Origin: Halorubrum salinarum
GTDB lineage: Archaea > Halobacteriota > Halobacteria > Halobacteriales > Haloferacaceae
NCBI RefSeq assembly: GCF_013267195.1
Contig: NZ_CP053941.1
Coordinates: 2,604,001 to 2,668,000 of the forward strand
Direction of reading: 5' to 3'
DNA: 64,000 nt
The notes under the pieces: model-generated
Database searches by the model: none
Told to the model about the DNA's origin: nothing
Seen by the model: the letters and a program-made list of their open reading frames with translations, nothing else
Program-made: the position numbers and the translations under genes
Part shown: positions 35,240 through 44,020 of the stretch, in pieces
How positions within the stretch are numbered: position 1 is the stretch's first letter
Layout: the number at the start of each line of letters is the position of its first letter

Positions 35240-35836
35240 TCAGTCGTCGCTCGCGGCCGTCTCCGCCCGCGAGACGACCTCGGCCGGCACGCCCGCGACG
35301 GTCGCGCCCGGCGGCACGTCCTCGGCGACGAGCGAGTTCGCGGCGACGCGCGCCCCCTCGCCGACGGTGACGCCGGGCAGCACTATCGCCCCGGCGCCGA
35401 CCATCGCCTCGTCCTCGACGACCACGTCGCCGAGGCGGTACTCCTCGTGGAGGAACTCGTGGCACAGCAGCGTGGCGTCGTACCCGATGACTGCGTCGTC
35501 GCCGACGCGGATCCGCTCGGGCCAGAACACGTCGGGCGTCGACTCCAACCCCCAGGCGACGCCGGCGCCGACCGTGACGCCGATCCGCCGCAGCAGCCAG
35601 TTCTTCAGCCGGAGGCTCGGACAGATCCGCGCGACGACGATCACGACGTAGTTGCGGACGACCGCGAGCGGCGACTTCGCGTCCGGCCACGACCACAGGG
35701 AGTTGCGCGGTCCCGGCGTCGGAAACCGGTCGAGGCGGTCGCTCCGGGATGGGTCGGCGCCGTCGGGCCTCGCGCCCTGGTCGCCGCGTGCCGGCTCGGT
35801 GTCGTCGCGCGTCGCGGCCGCGTCATCGTCGGTCAC
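35240..35836 (-). CDS. Left-handed beta-helix acyltransferase
   Basis: A 198-residue protein. Residues 1-45 are acidic and disordered, 46-85 helical (VVRNYVVIVVARICPSLRLKNWLLRRIG), and 86-185 hexapeptide repeats of a LbH acyltransferase (VTVGAGVAW, IGYDATLLCHEFLHEE, VVEDEAMVGAGAIVLPGVTVG, AGVPAEVV). The catalytic His is probably in LLCHEFLHEE. It resembles haloarchaeal maltose-acetyltransferase-like proteins; acceptor unknown. GTG start with TATA-like CTTTTATT about 26 bp ahead. Confidence 0.85.
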   Translation of the reverse strand: MTDDDAAATRDDTEPARGDQGARPDGADPSRSDRLDRFPTPGPRNSLWSWPDAKSPLAVVRNYVVIVVARICPSLRLKNWLLRRIGVTVGAGVAWGLESTPDVFWPERIRVGDDAVIGYDATLLCHEFLHEEYRLGDVVVEDEAMVGAGAIVLPGVTVGEGARVAANSLVAEDVPPGATVAGVPAEVVSRAETAASDD

Positions 35837-35900
35837 GTCGTCCCGTTCGGACGGGGAGAATAAAAGGGTCGCTCCGGGGGGTCGGTCGGAACGCGCCCGG

Positions 35901-37184
35901 TCAGCTCCGGAGGTCGTCCATGTGGTCGATCCGGCGCTGGACGAGGTCGGCCGTGCCGATGTCGTGGCGGATGCGGACGCGGTCGCCCGCGGCCGCCAGG
36001 GCGTCCTCCGCCTGCGCCTCGGCGGCCGCGACGGAGTCGCCGCGGCCGACGACGGCGAACGCCCGCGACGTGGTCGTGTACAGGCGGCCGTCGCGCTCGT
36101 CGACGCTGGCGTAGTAGAGGAGCGCGTCGCCCGCGCTCTCCTCGTCGACCGCGATCTCGGCGCCCGCGTCGGGGTCGGTCGGATAGCCGTCCGGCACCGC
36201 GTACTTACAGACGGTCGCCTCGCCGGAGAAGGAGAGCTCCGGGAGGGAGTCGCCGTCGCGCGCGGCGGCGAGCACGTCGACGAACGGCGTGTCGAGGACG
36301 GGCAGCGTGTTCATCGCCTCCGGGTCGCCGAAGCGCGCGTTGAACTCGACGACCTTCGGGCCCGCGTCCGTGAGCATGAACTGACCGTAGAGGACGCCCT
36401 TGTACTCGGGGAGCGCGTCGACGACCGCCTCCAGTACCTCGACCGCGGCCTCGTAGTCTCCCTCGCGCATGAACGGCAGCGACGGCCCCGTGTCGGAGTA
36501 CGAGCCCATCCCGCCGGTGTTGGGCCCCTCGTCGCCCTCGTAGGCGCGCTTGTGGTCCTGGACCGCCGGCGTCGTCCGCAGGTCGCCGTCGGCGACGAAC
36601 GCCTGGATCGTGAACTCCTCGCCGACGAGCCGCTCCTCCAGCACCACGCGGTCGTAGTCGGAGTCGCGGAGGTACGCCTTGGCCTCCTCGCTCGTCACCT
36701 GGTCGCCGATCACCTTCACGCCCTTCCCGCCGGTGAGCCCGGCGGGCTTGACCGCGAGGTCGCCGTCGTACTCGTCGATGTACTCGCAGGCCGCCTCCGT
36801 GTCGTCGAACACCGCGTAGTCCGGACAGCCCGGGATCGCGTGCTCCTCCATGAACTCCCGCTGGTACGCCTTGTCTGTCTCCAGCCGGGCCTCCGCGGCC
36901 CGCGGGCCGAACGCGTAGACGCCGGCGTCGTCGAGCGCGTCCGCGACCCCCGCCTCCAACGCCGACTCCGGGCCGATGACCGCGAGGTCCGCGCCGACCT
37001 CGGTCGCGTAGTCGGCGACCGCGGCCGGATCGGTCTCGTCGATCGCCTCGAACCCGTCCGCCAACCGTCGGATCCCCGGGTTCCGGACGCTCGCGCAGGC
37101 GTACAGCGCGCAGTCGTCGGCCACGGCGCGGGCGATCGCGTGTTCGCGCCCGCCGCCCCCCACCACGAGTACGGTCTCCGTCAT
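35901..37184 (-). CDS. purD: Phosphoribosylamine-glycine ligase
   Basis: A 427-residue PurD, the ATP-grasp ligase that joins glycine to phosphoribosylamine in purine synthesis. The N-terminal VLVVGGGGREHAIARAVA, the ATP-grasp loop AVKPAGLTGGKGVKVI, EEFTIQAFVADG and TGGMGSYS are all present, as is VVEFNARFGDPEAMN near residue 290. Length matches the family. A TATA-like GGTTTAC on the minus strand (near 37210) is about 26 bp ahead of the ATG. Confidence 0.95.
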   Translation of the reverse strand: MTETVLVVGGGGREHAIARAVADDCALYACASVRNPGIRRLADGFEAIDETDPAAVADYATEVGADLAVIGPESALEAGVADALDDAGVYAFGPRAAEARLETDKAYQREFMEEHAIPGCPDYAVFDDTEAACEYIDEYDGDLAVKPAGLTGGKGVKVIGDQVTSEEAKAYLRDSDYDRVVLEERLVGEEFTIQAFVADGDLRTTPAVQDHKRAYEGDEGPNTGGMGSYSDTGPSLPFMREGDYEAAVEVLEAVVDALPEYKGVLYGQFMLTDAGPKVVEFNARFGDPEAMNTLPVLDTPFVDVLAAARDGDSLPELSFSGEATVCKYAVPDGYPTDPDAGAEIAVDEESAGDALLYYASVDERDGRLYTTTSRAFAVVGRGDSVAAAEAQAEDALAAAGDRVRIRHDIGTADLVQRRIDHMDDLRS

Positions 37185-37324
37185 GCCCGACGGGTGTCCG
37201 CACGGTAGTGTAAACCTTACTCTCTATCGGGCTCGATATATGCGCAGACGTGGATAGAACTGCGCTCGAAGCGGGAATCGCCCCGGTGCGGACGCCTTTT
37301 GCCCCGCCGGGCCGAATCGGGCCC

Positions 37325-39559
37325 ATGCCACAGCCGACCGAGCGGAATCGCCTCGACGGCGAGGCGAGCCCGTACCTCCAACAGCACGCCGACAACCCCG
37401 TCAACTGGCAGCCGTGGGGCGACGAGGCGTTCGAGCGCGCTCAGGAGCACGACGTTCCGGTGTTCGTCTCCATCGGCTACTCCTCGTGTCACTGGTGTCA
37501 CGTCATGGCCGAGGAGAGCTTCGAGGACGAGTCGGTCGCGGGCGTGGTCAACGAGTCGTTCGTCCCGGTCAAGGTCGACCGGGAGGAGCGGCCGGACGTC
37601 GACAGCACGTTCATGACCGTCTGCCAGCTCGTCACGGGCGGCGGCGGGTGGCCGCTCTCGGCGTGGTGTACCCCGGAGGGGAAGCCGTTCTACGTCGGGA
37701 CCTACTTCCCGCCCGAGCCGCGGCGGAATCAGCCCGGCTTCCGCGACCTGTGCGAACGCATCGCCGACTCCTGGAGCGACCCGGAGCAGCGCGAGGAGAT
37801 GAAGCGGCGCGCCGACCAGTGGGCCGAGAGCGCGCGCGACGAGCTGGAGTCGGTGCCGACGCCGGACGCGGCCGATCCGAGCGGGGCGGACGCCGCTCGG
37901 CCAGCGGGCGAGGACTTGCTCGACACGGCCGCGGCGGCCGCGCTGCGCGGCTACGACGAGGAGCACGGCGGCTTCGGGAGCGGCGGCGCGAAGTTCCCGA
38001 TGCCCGGCCGGATCGACCTCCTCATGCGCGCCTACGCCGGGCGCGGCCGGGACGCGCTCCTGTCGGCCGCGACCGGCACGCTCGACGGGATGGCCCGCGG
38101 GGGCATGTACGACCAGATCGGCGGCGGGTTCCACCGCTACGCGGTCGACCGCGAGTGGACGGTCCCGCACTTCGAGAAGATGCTGTACGACAACGCCGAG
38201 CTGCCGATGGTCTACCTCGACGGCTACCGGCTCTCGGGCGACCCAGCGTACGCCCGCGTCGCGAGCGAGTCGCTGGCGTTCCTCGACCGCGAGCTTCGCC
38301 ACGAGGGCGGCGGCTTCTTCAGCACCCTCGACGCGCGCAGCCGACCGCCCGCGAGCCGCGGGGGCGATGAGGGGGGAGACGTCGAGGGGGCGTTCTACGT
38401 GTGGACGCCCGAAGAGGTCGACGCTATCCTCGACGAGCCGGCCGCGTCGCTCGCCAAGGAGCGGTACGGGATCCGGGCCGGCGGCAACTTCGAGCGCGGC
38501 ACGACCGTCCCGACGGTCGCCGCGTCCGTCGAGGAGCTGGCCGGCGACCGCGACCTGTCGCCCGAAGAGGTCCGAGAGGTCCTGATCGAGGCGCGCACCG
38601 AGCTGTTCGACGCCCGCGAGGAGCGCCCGCGCCCCGCCCGCGACGAGAAGGTGCTGGCCTCGTGGAACGGGCGAGCGATCTCCGCGTTCGCCCGGGCCGG
38701 GAACGCCCTCGGCGAAGAGTACGCCGAGATCGCCCGCGAGGCGCTCGACTTCTGTCGGGAACGCCTCTACGACGCCGACCGCGAGACCGGCGCGCTCGCC
38801 CGGCGCTGGCTCGACGGCGACGTGCGCGGCCCGGGGTACCTCGACGACTACGCGTTCCTCGCGCGCGGCGCGCTCGACACGTACGCGGCGACCGGCGACC
38901 CGGAGCCGCTCGGGTTCGCCCTCGACCTCGCCGACGCGCTCGTCGACGAGTTCCACGACGCCGACGACGGGACGATCTACTTCACCCGCGACCTCGACGG
39001 CGAGGCGCGAGACGGCCCCGGCAACGCCGGCGACGAGACCGCCGACGCCGGGCCCCTCATCGCGCGCCCGCAGGAGTTCACCGACCGGTCGACGCCGTCG
39101 AGCCTCGGCGTCGCCGCCGAGACGCTCGCGCTCCTCGACGGCTTCCGGACGGACGGCGAGTTCCGCGAGATCGCCGAGCGCGTCGTGCGGACCCACGCCG
39201 ACCGGATCCGCGGGAGCCCGCTGGAACACGCCTCCCTCGTGCGGGCGGCCGACCTGGTCGAGACCGGCGGGATCGAGGTGACCGTCGCCGCCGACGCGGT
39301 CCCCGACGGCTGGCGCGAGACGCTCGGCGAGCGGTACCTCCCGGGCGCGCTGGTCGCGCCCCGACCCGCGACCGATGCCGGCCTCGACGAGTGGCTCGAC
39401 CGCCTCGGCATGACCGAGGCCCCGCCGATCTGGGCGGACCGCGACGCGGTCGACGGCGAACCGACCGCGTACGTCTGCGAGGGGTTCACCTGCTCGCCGC
39501 CGCGGACGGACCTCGACGCGGCGCTCTCGTGGCTGGAAACCCGGGAGTCGTCCGAGTAG
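37325..39559 (+). CDS. YyaL/SPATA20-type thioredoxin-domain protein
   Basis: A 744-residue DUF255 protein. The N-terminal thioredoxin-like domain (1-170) begins [21 protein letters not shown] and has C55-x2-C58 in [14 protein letters not shown]. The remainder is an alpha/alpha-toroid resembling N-acylglucosamine epimerase folds, with [15 protein letters not shown] and [16 protein letters not shown]. The biochemical role of this family is not settled. The ATG at 37325 is chosen over an upstream GTG at 37250 because the family begins here and CTTTTGCC lies about 30 bp ahead. Confidence 0.9.
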   Translation: MPQPTERNRLDGEASPYLQQHADNPVNWQPWGDEAFERAQEHDVPVFVSIGYSSCHWCHVMAEESFEDESVAGVVNESFVPVKVDREERPDVDSTFMTVCQLVTGGGGWPLSAWCTPEGKPFYVGTYFPPEPRRNQPGFRDLCERIADSWSDPEQREEMKRRADQWAESARDELESVPTPDAADPSGADAARPAGEDLLDTAAAAALRGYDEEHGGFGSGGAKFPMPGRIDLLMRAYAGRGRDALLSAATGTLDGMARGGMYDQIGGGFHRYAVDREWTVPHFEKMLYDNAELPMVYLDGYRLSGDPAYARVASESLAFLDRELRHEGGGFFSTLDARSRPPASRGGDEGGDVEGAFYVWTPEEVDAILDEPAASLAKERYGIRAGGNFERGTTVPTVAASVEELAGDRDLSPEEVREVLIEARTELFDAREERPRPARDEKVLASWNGRAISAFARAGNALGEEYAEIAREALDFCRERLYDADRETGALARRWLDGDVRGPGYLDDYAFLARGALDTYAATGDPEPLGFALDLADALVDEFHDADDGTIYFTRDLDGEARDGPGNAGDETADAGPLIARPQEFTDRSTPSSLGVAAETLALLDGFRTDGEFREIAERVVRTHADRIRGSPLEHASLVRAADLVETGGIEVTVAADAVPDGWRETLGERYLPGALVAPRPATDAGLDEWLDRLGMTEAPPIWADRDAVDGEPTAYVCEGFTCSPPRTDLDAALSWLETRESSE

Positions 39560-39649
39560 GCGGCCCTACCGACCCCTCGGCCCCCGCCCCGCCGGGACCG
39601 GCCGGGTCGGCGCGTCGCGCTTAACTACCCCCGTCACCACGACCCGACC

Positions 39650-40780
39650 ATGTACGACTTCGTCGTCGTCGGCGCGGGACCGCCGGGGTCGCGGTTCGCC
39701 CGACGCGCGGCCGAGGCCGGCCGCGACGTCGTCGCCTTCGAGAAGGGGTCGGTCGGCGAGCCGCTCGCCTGCTCCGGGCACGTCTCCGACGACGTGTGGG
39801 AGTACGCCCCCGACGGCGCCCGCGACGACCTCCTCCAGAACAGGGTGTACGGGGCCCGCTTCCACGTCGGCGGTCCAGGGTCGCGGTCCTACCCCTTCTA
39901 CAAGCGAGAGCCGGTCTCCAACGTGATCGACCGCGTCGGGCTCGACCGAACCCTCGCCGAGGCCGCGCGCGAGGCGGGCGCCGACGTCCGGGAGGACCAC
40001 ACGGTCGTCGGCGTCGAGGAGCGCTCCGACCGGGTCGCCGTGGACGTTCGGACGCCCGCGGGCGACGTGGAGCGGGTCGAGGCCCGGATGGTCGCCGGCT
40101 GCGACGGGCCCACTTCGCGGGTGCGGCGCGCGCTCGACCTCCCGGAGCCGGACGAACTCCTCCACGGCGTCCTCGGGTTCGACCCCGCGGCGGACGCGGG
40201 CGACTACGTCGACGTCCACCTCACCGCGCCGACGTTCTTCGCGTGGCGGATCCCCCGCGGCGACGCTGGCGTCGAGTACGGGCTGGCGGCGCCGCCGAGC
40301 GAGGACGTGTCGGGGATGTTCGAGCGGCTCACGGACGCCTACGGCGCGACGACCGACCGCCGCTGCTCGGGCGCGATCCCGGTCGGACCGCCGTCGCGGA
40401 CGACGAGCGACCGCGGCTTCCTGATCGGCGACGCCGCCGCGCAGACGAAGCCGTTCACCGGCGGCGGCATCCTCTACGGGATGCGCGCGGCCGACGTGGC
40501 CGCGGCGGCGATCGACCCGGCGGACCCGGCGACGCTCGCGGACTACGAGTCCGGGTGGCGCGCCGAGCTGGCCACGGAGATCCGGCTCGGGAAGGCGATC
40601 AGGCGGTGTTACTCGCTCCCGGAACCGGTCCAGCGGGTCGGGCTGCGGGCGCTGTCCGGCGAGATCGGCGTCCACATGGACGAGCCGTCCTCGTTCTTCT
40701 CGGCGTCGAACCTGCGGTCGCTGTTCTCGCGGGCGACCCCCCCGGAACGGATACACCCCGACAACCGGGAGGCACAGTGA
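39650..40780 (+). CDS. Geranylgeranyl-reductase-family FAD protein
   Basis: A 376-residue FAD-dependent reductase. The dinucleotide fold is VVVGAGPPGSRFARRAAEAG (5-24), followed by the family's PLACSGHVS loop with a conserved Cys, and a second FAD motif FLIGDAAAQTKPFTGGGILYGMRAA near residue 265. Members hydrogenate the isoprenoid chains of archaeal lipids or of quinones. Which substrate this one takes is not clear; haloarchaea carry several paralogues. TATA-like GCTTAAC is 24-30 bp ahead. Confidence 0.87.
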   Translation: MYDFVVVGAGPPGSRFARRAAEAGRDVVAFEKGSVGEPLACSGHVSDDVWEYAPDGARDDLLQNRVYGARFHVGGPGSRSYPFYKREPVSNVIDRVGLDRTLAEAAREAGADVREDHTVVGVEERSDRVAVDVRTPAGDVERVEARMVAGCDGPTSRVRRALDLPEPDELLHGVLGFDPAADAGDYVDVHLTAPTFFAWRIPRGDAGVEYGLAAPPSEDVSGMFERLTDAYGATTDRRCSGAIPVGPPSRTTSDRGFLIGDAAAQTKPFTGGGILYGMRAADVAAAAIDPADPATLADYESGWRAELATEIRLGKAIRRCYSLPEPVQRVGLRALSGEIGVHMDEPSSFFSASNLRSLFSRATPPERIHPDNREAQ

Positions 40781-40792
40781 CCCGATCGGTCG

Positions 40793-41269
40793 CTACTCGT
40801 CGACGACGTTCGCGAACGAGACGTTCTCGCGGACGCTCGTGATCTCGACGGTCGGCTGCTCGCCCGGCTCCGCGTCGGGAACGATGACGACGTAGCCGCG
40901 TTCGATCTTCGCGATCCCGTCGCCCTTGTCGCCGAGCGTCTCGATCGTCACGTCCCGTACCTCCCCCTCTGAGACGGGCGGGTCCGGCTGGACCGCGCCG
41001 GCGGCCCCCCGAGAGGTGGGCCGCTGGCCGTCGTCGGACGGCGTGCCGTCAGAAGTGCCGTTCGTCTCGGGGACGGACGCGGCGTCGGCGTCGTCCGTCG
41101 ACTCCGCCGGCGAGTCGGCGCGGTCCAGGACGGCGATCCGATACGTCTCGCCCACGCTGACGCTTCCGTGTTCGATCTCCGAGGCCGGGACGGTGACGAC
41201 GTAGTCGTCGCCGCGGGACTCCACCCGTCCGGTGTACAGACACGCGAGAGAATCAGTGATTTCGACCAT
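40793..41269 (-). CDS. TRAM-domain protein
   Basis: A 158-residue protein with a C-terminal TRAM beta-barrel (about 98-158: DVTIETLGDKGDGIAKIERGYVVIVPDA), an OB-like RNA-binding module. The N-terminal 45 residues form a second small beta domain, and the linker between is Asp/Ser/Thr-rich. Single-TRAM proteins are thought to act as RNA chaperones in archaea. The start at 41269 (MVEITDSL) is preferred to 41278 because a TATA-like CTTTTCAT is 26 bp ahead and the family opens MVEI. Confidence 0.85.
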   Translation of the reverse strand: MVEITDSLACLYTGRVESRGDDYVVTVPASEIEHGSVSVGETYRIAVLDRADSPAESTDDADAASVPETNGTSDGTPSDDGQRPTSRGAAGAVQPDPPVSEGEVRDVTIETLGDKGDGIAKIERGYVVIVPDAEPGEQPTVEITSVRENVSFANVVDE

Positions 41270-41327
41270 GGGTGCCATTGCGCGCACGGGGATGAAAAGC
41301 CACCTGTTCGGGCGGACCACGGGCGAA

Positions 41328-41341
41328 GGTAAACGTTTACC
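41328..41341 (+). promoter_or_regulatory. Perfect 14-bp palindrome over the dehydratase core promoter
   Basis: GGTAAACGTTTACC reads the same on both strands and ends 24 bp before the ATG at 41366, so its right half is the only TATA-like run (GTTTACC) in the expected place and its left half is where the BRE should be. A bound repressor would block TBP/TFB. Confidence 0.6.
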
Positions 41342-41365
41342 CTGTTCCGAATTAACCCACGCGGT

Positions 41366-42604
41366 ATGAGCCGAAACTACGAGTCGCTCCACGACCCGAA
41401 CGCGGAGTACACGATGCGAGAGCTCTCCGCCGAGACGATGGGGACCACCGGGACGCGCGGGGGCGGCCGCGACGTCGAGATCACTGACGTTCAGACGACG
41501 ATGGTCGACGGGAACTTCCCGTGGACGCTCGTCCGCGTGTACACCGACGCGGGCGTCGTCGGCACCGGCGAGGCGTACTGGGGCGCGGGCGTCCCGGAGC
41601 TCATCGAGCGCATGAAGCCGTTCGTGGTCGGCGAGAACCCGCTCGACATCGACCGCCTCTACGAGCACCTCATCCAGAAGATGTCCGGCGAGGGCTCCGT
41701 CGAGGGCGTCACCGTCACGGCCATCTCGGGCATCGAGGTCGCGCTCCACGACCTCGCCGGCAAGATCCTCGACGTGCCCGCCTACCAGCTGCTCGGCGGG
41801 AAGTACCGCGACCAGATGCGCGTCTACTGCGACTGCCACACCGAGGAGGAGGCGGACCCCGAGGCGTGCGCGGACGAGGCCGAGCGCGTCGTCGACGAGC
41901 TGGGCTACGACGCGCTGAAGTTCGACCTCGACGTGCCGAGCGGCTTCGAGAAGGACCGCGCGAACCGCCACCTCCGCCCCGGCGAGATCCGCCACAAGGC
42001 GGAGATCGTCGAGAAGGTCACCGAGCGCGTGAAGGACAAGGCCGACGTCTCCTTCGACTGCCACTGGACGTTCTCGGGCGGCTCCGCGAAGCGGCTCGCG
42101 GACGCCATCGAGGAGTACGACGTGTGGTGGCTCGAAGACCCGGTCCCGCCGGAGAACCTCGAAGTCCAGGAGGAGGTCACCAAGAGCACGACCACGCCGA
42201 TCACGGTCGGCGAGAACCGCTACCGCGTCACCGAGCTCCGCCGCCTCATCGAGAACCAGGCGGTCGACATCGTCGCACCCGACCTCCCGAAGGTCGGCGG
42301 CATGCGCGAGACCCGCAAGATCGCGGACGTAGCGAACCAGTACTACGTCCCGGTCGCGATGCACAACGTCGCCTCGCCGATCGCGACGATGGCGGCGGCC
42401 CACGTCGGCACCTCCATCCCGAACTCGCTCGCCATCGAGTACCACTCCTACGAACTGGGCTGGTGGGAGGACCTCGTCGAGGAGGACGTGATCGAGGACG
42501 GCTACATCGAGGTGCCGGAGAAGCCGGGCCTCGGCCTCACGCTCGATCTGGACACCGTCGAGGAGCACATGGTCGAGGGCGAGACGCTGTTCGATCCGGC
42601 ATAA
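41366..42604 (+). CDS. Enolase-superfamily sugar-acid dehydratase (gluconate dehydratase-like)
   Basis: A 412-residue member of the mandelate racemase/muconate lactonizing group. A haloarchaeal N-terminal tail (1-35, MRELSAETMG) precedes the capping domain; the barrel supplies metal ligands in SFDCHWTFSGG (Asp), WWLEDPVPPENLE (Glu) and TVGENRYR (Glu), with a His in AMHNVASPIATMAAAHVG. It resembles haloarchaeal D-gluconate dehydratases of the semi-phosphorylative Entner-Doudoroff pathway, though galactonate or xylonate are also possible. It stands alone, with an operator-like palindrome over its promoter. Confidence 0.85.
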   Translation: MSRNYESLHDPNAEYTMRELSAETMGTTGTRGGGRDVEITDVQTTMVDGNFPWTLVRVYTDAGVVGTGEAYWGAGVPELIERMKPFVVGENPLDIDRLYEHLIQKMSGEGSVEGVTVTAISGIEVALHDLAGKILDVPAYQLLGGKYRDQMRVYCDCHTEEEADPEACADEAERVVDELGYDALKFDLDVPSGFEKDRANRHLRPGEIRHKAEIVEKVTERVKDKADVSFDCHWTFSGGSAKRLADAIEEYDVWWLEDPVPPENLEVQEEVTKSTTTPITVGENRYRVTELRRLIENQAVDIVAPDLPKVGGMRETRKIADVANQYYVPVAMHNVASPIATMAAAHVGTSIPNSLAIEYHSYELGWWEDLVEEDVIEDGYIEVPEKPGLGLTLDLDTVEEHMVEGETLFDPA

Positions 42605-42629
42605 GCCGGGTCAGACTCGCCTGACTCCG

Positions 42630-43124
42630 TCAGGCGGTGACCTTGTTCCCCAACAGATAGGCAGATATCATCAGCAGTGACATCGCGAACCCGATGAGCG
42701 ACGTGATCGCGAGGAAGCGGGCCGTCGTCGGAATATCGATTACGCCGGTGAGAGACATGAGCGCTGTATAGACCGGGAGTCCGACGGTCATCGTCGACAC
42801 GATCGTCGCAATCTTCCGCCCGTCCTGTTCAGTTAAGTTCCGAGTGAGAGACGATAGGAGGGCCACGGGATCTGGTTCGTCCCTGCGCTGCTTAGTTCTT
42901 GTTCGATTGTTGAACTCACACCGAAGGTCTGCGGACCGCCTCGCGTCGATCCGACGAATGCGCTCTCCGTATCCGACGCTCTCGGTATCCAGCAGCCGAA
43001 CCGCATTAGTCTCCGTGGGCTTGACCAGCGCGGGATCGCCCGACGAATCTAGACTCCGCTCGGCCCGATAGGCGATCGCGTCAGGCCCTTTTCGTCGCGA
43101 TTTCGTCGAGCTGGACCGAATCAA
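42630..43124 (-). CDS. Two-TM hypothetical protein, uncertain start
   Basis: A frame of up to 164 residues in a stretch with lower GC and untypical codon use. The C-terminal 65 residues hold two membrane helices (KIATIVSTMTVGLPVYTALM and TTARFLAITSLIGFAMSLLM). The N-terminal part is basic and odd, and overlaps the PHP gene by 44 bp if the first ATG is used. A GTG at 42866 would give a cleaner 78-residue protein. Only the membrane part is convincing. Function unknown. Confidence 0.45.
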   Translation of the reverse strand: MIRSSSTKSRRKGPDAIAYRAERSLDSSGDPALVKPTETNAVRLLDTESVGYGERIRRIDARRSADLRCEFNNRTRTKQRRDEPDPVALLSSLTRNLTEQDGRKIATIVSTMTVGLPVYTALMSLTGVIDIPTTARFLAITSLIGFAMSLLMISAYLLGNKVTA

Positions 43125-43968
43125 GCCCGCGCCGGTCGAGCTCCGCCTCGACCTCTCGCACGCGCGGCGCGATCTCGTCCGGCGCGTGGCTGTCGGTGCC
43201 GACGGTCACGTCGACGCCGGCGTCGACGAGGCGGTCGAGGAACGCCGGCGCCGGATGGAACTCCCCGTAGTCGTCGAGCAGCCGGCCGGCGTTGATCTCG
43301 GGGACGGTCCGCGAGCCCCGGAAGGCGTCCGCGACGGCGGCGTAGTGGTCCTCGGTCGCGAGCCCGCGGAGGTGCGGGTTGCGCTCGATCAGGTCCGGGT
43401 GCGCCGCGATCGCGAACAGCTCCGAGTCGATCAGGGCGACCAGCTTCTCGAAGTAGCGGTCGACCAGGTCGCGCCGCTCCGACTCCGGCTTGTCCGCGAA
43501 GTGGGACCGCGTGTGGACGTTCGCGCCGTCGAGGTCGTGGACGCTCCCGACCGCGTAGTCGAAGCCGGCGTCGTCGAGGAACTCGGCGATAGCCCCCTCG
43601 TGGGCGGGGTCGTAGTCCATCTCGGCGGCGTCGAACACGTCGATGGCGACCTCGTCGCGGACCGCCTCGATCGCCTCGCGGCGCCGCTCGTAGGTCAGGT
43701 CGAGGTTGAACCCGAACGCGCGCTTGTGGCGCCGCGCGGTCGAGTCCGGCGAGACGTTACAGTGATCGGCGAACCCGATCCCGTCGAGCCCGGCGTCCGC
43801 GGCCGCCTCGACCATCCAGCGCAGGAACGCCCCGTCCGAGTAGTTCGTGTGGGCGTGGTAGTCGTACACGCCTCGCCTTGGTCGCGGGCCGACTCGAAGG
43901 TTCGGGTCGCGCGCGACGCGGTACCGCGCCCCGTCCGGCCGCTCGCCCGACGCCTCCACCAGCAACAT
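43081..43968 (-). CDS. PHP-domain phosphoesterase
   Basis: A 295-residue PHP protein resembling histidinol-phosphate phosphatases. Metal ligands are visible in YDYHAHTNYSDGAF (H38, H40), GFADHCN, AAEMDY (Glu), VGSVHDLDG, AIAAHPDLIERN and VGTDSHAP. The start at 43968 is chosen because a TATA-like run lies 26 bp upstream; a GTG at 43869 would start right at the PHP motif. It is divergent from the heme peroxidase gene and shares its short AT-rich promoter. Substrate unknown. Confidence 0.87.
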   Translation of the reverse strand: MLLVEASGERPDGARYRVARDPNLRVGPRPRRGVYDYHAHTNYSDGAFLRWMVEAAADAGLDGIGFADHCNVSPDSTARRHKRAFGFNLDLTYERRREAIEAVRDEVAIDVFDAAEMDYDPAHEGAIAEFLDDAGFDYAVGSVHDLDGANVHTRSHFADKPESERRDLVDRYFEKLVALIDSELFAIAAHPDLIERNPHLRGLATEDHYAAVADAFRGSRTVPEINAGRLLDDYGEFHPAPAFLDRLVDAGVDVTVGTDSHAPDEIAPRVREVEAELDRRGLDSVQLDEIATKRA

Positions 43969-43989
43969 GATCCGCTAAACGGGTTGAAA

Positions 43990-44010
43990 GTTCATTTAGA
44001 AAATTTTTTC
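43990..44010. promoter_or_regulatory. AT-rich bidirectional promoter, PHP gene / heme peroxidase
   Basis: A 21-bp nearly all A/T run separates two divergent starts only 53 bp apart (43968 and 44021). The same CATTTAGA segment (43993-44000) lies about 25-30 bp from each start, so both core promoters overlap and the two genes may compete or be co-regulated. Confidence 0.5.
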
Positions 44011-44020
44011 TCGCTGATGA

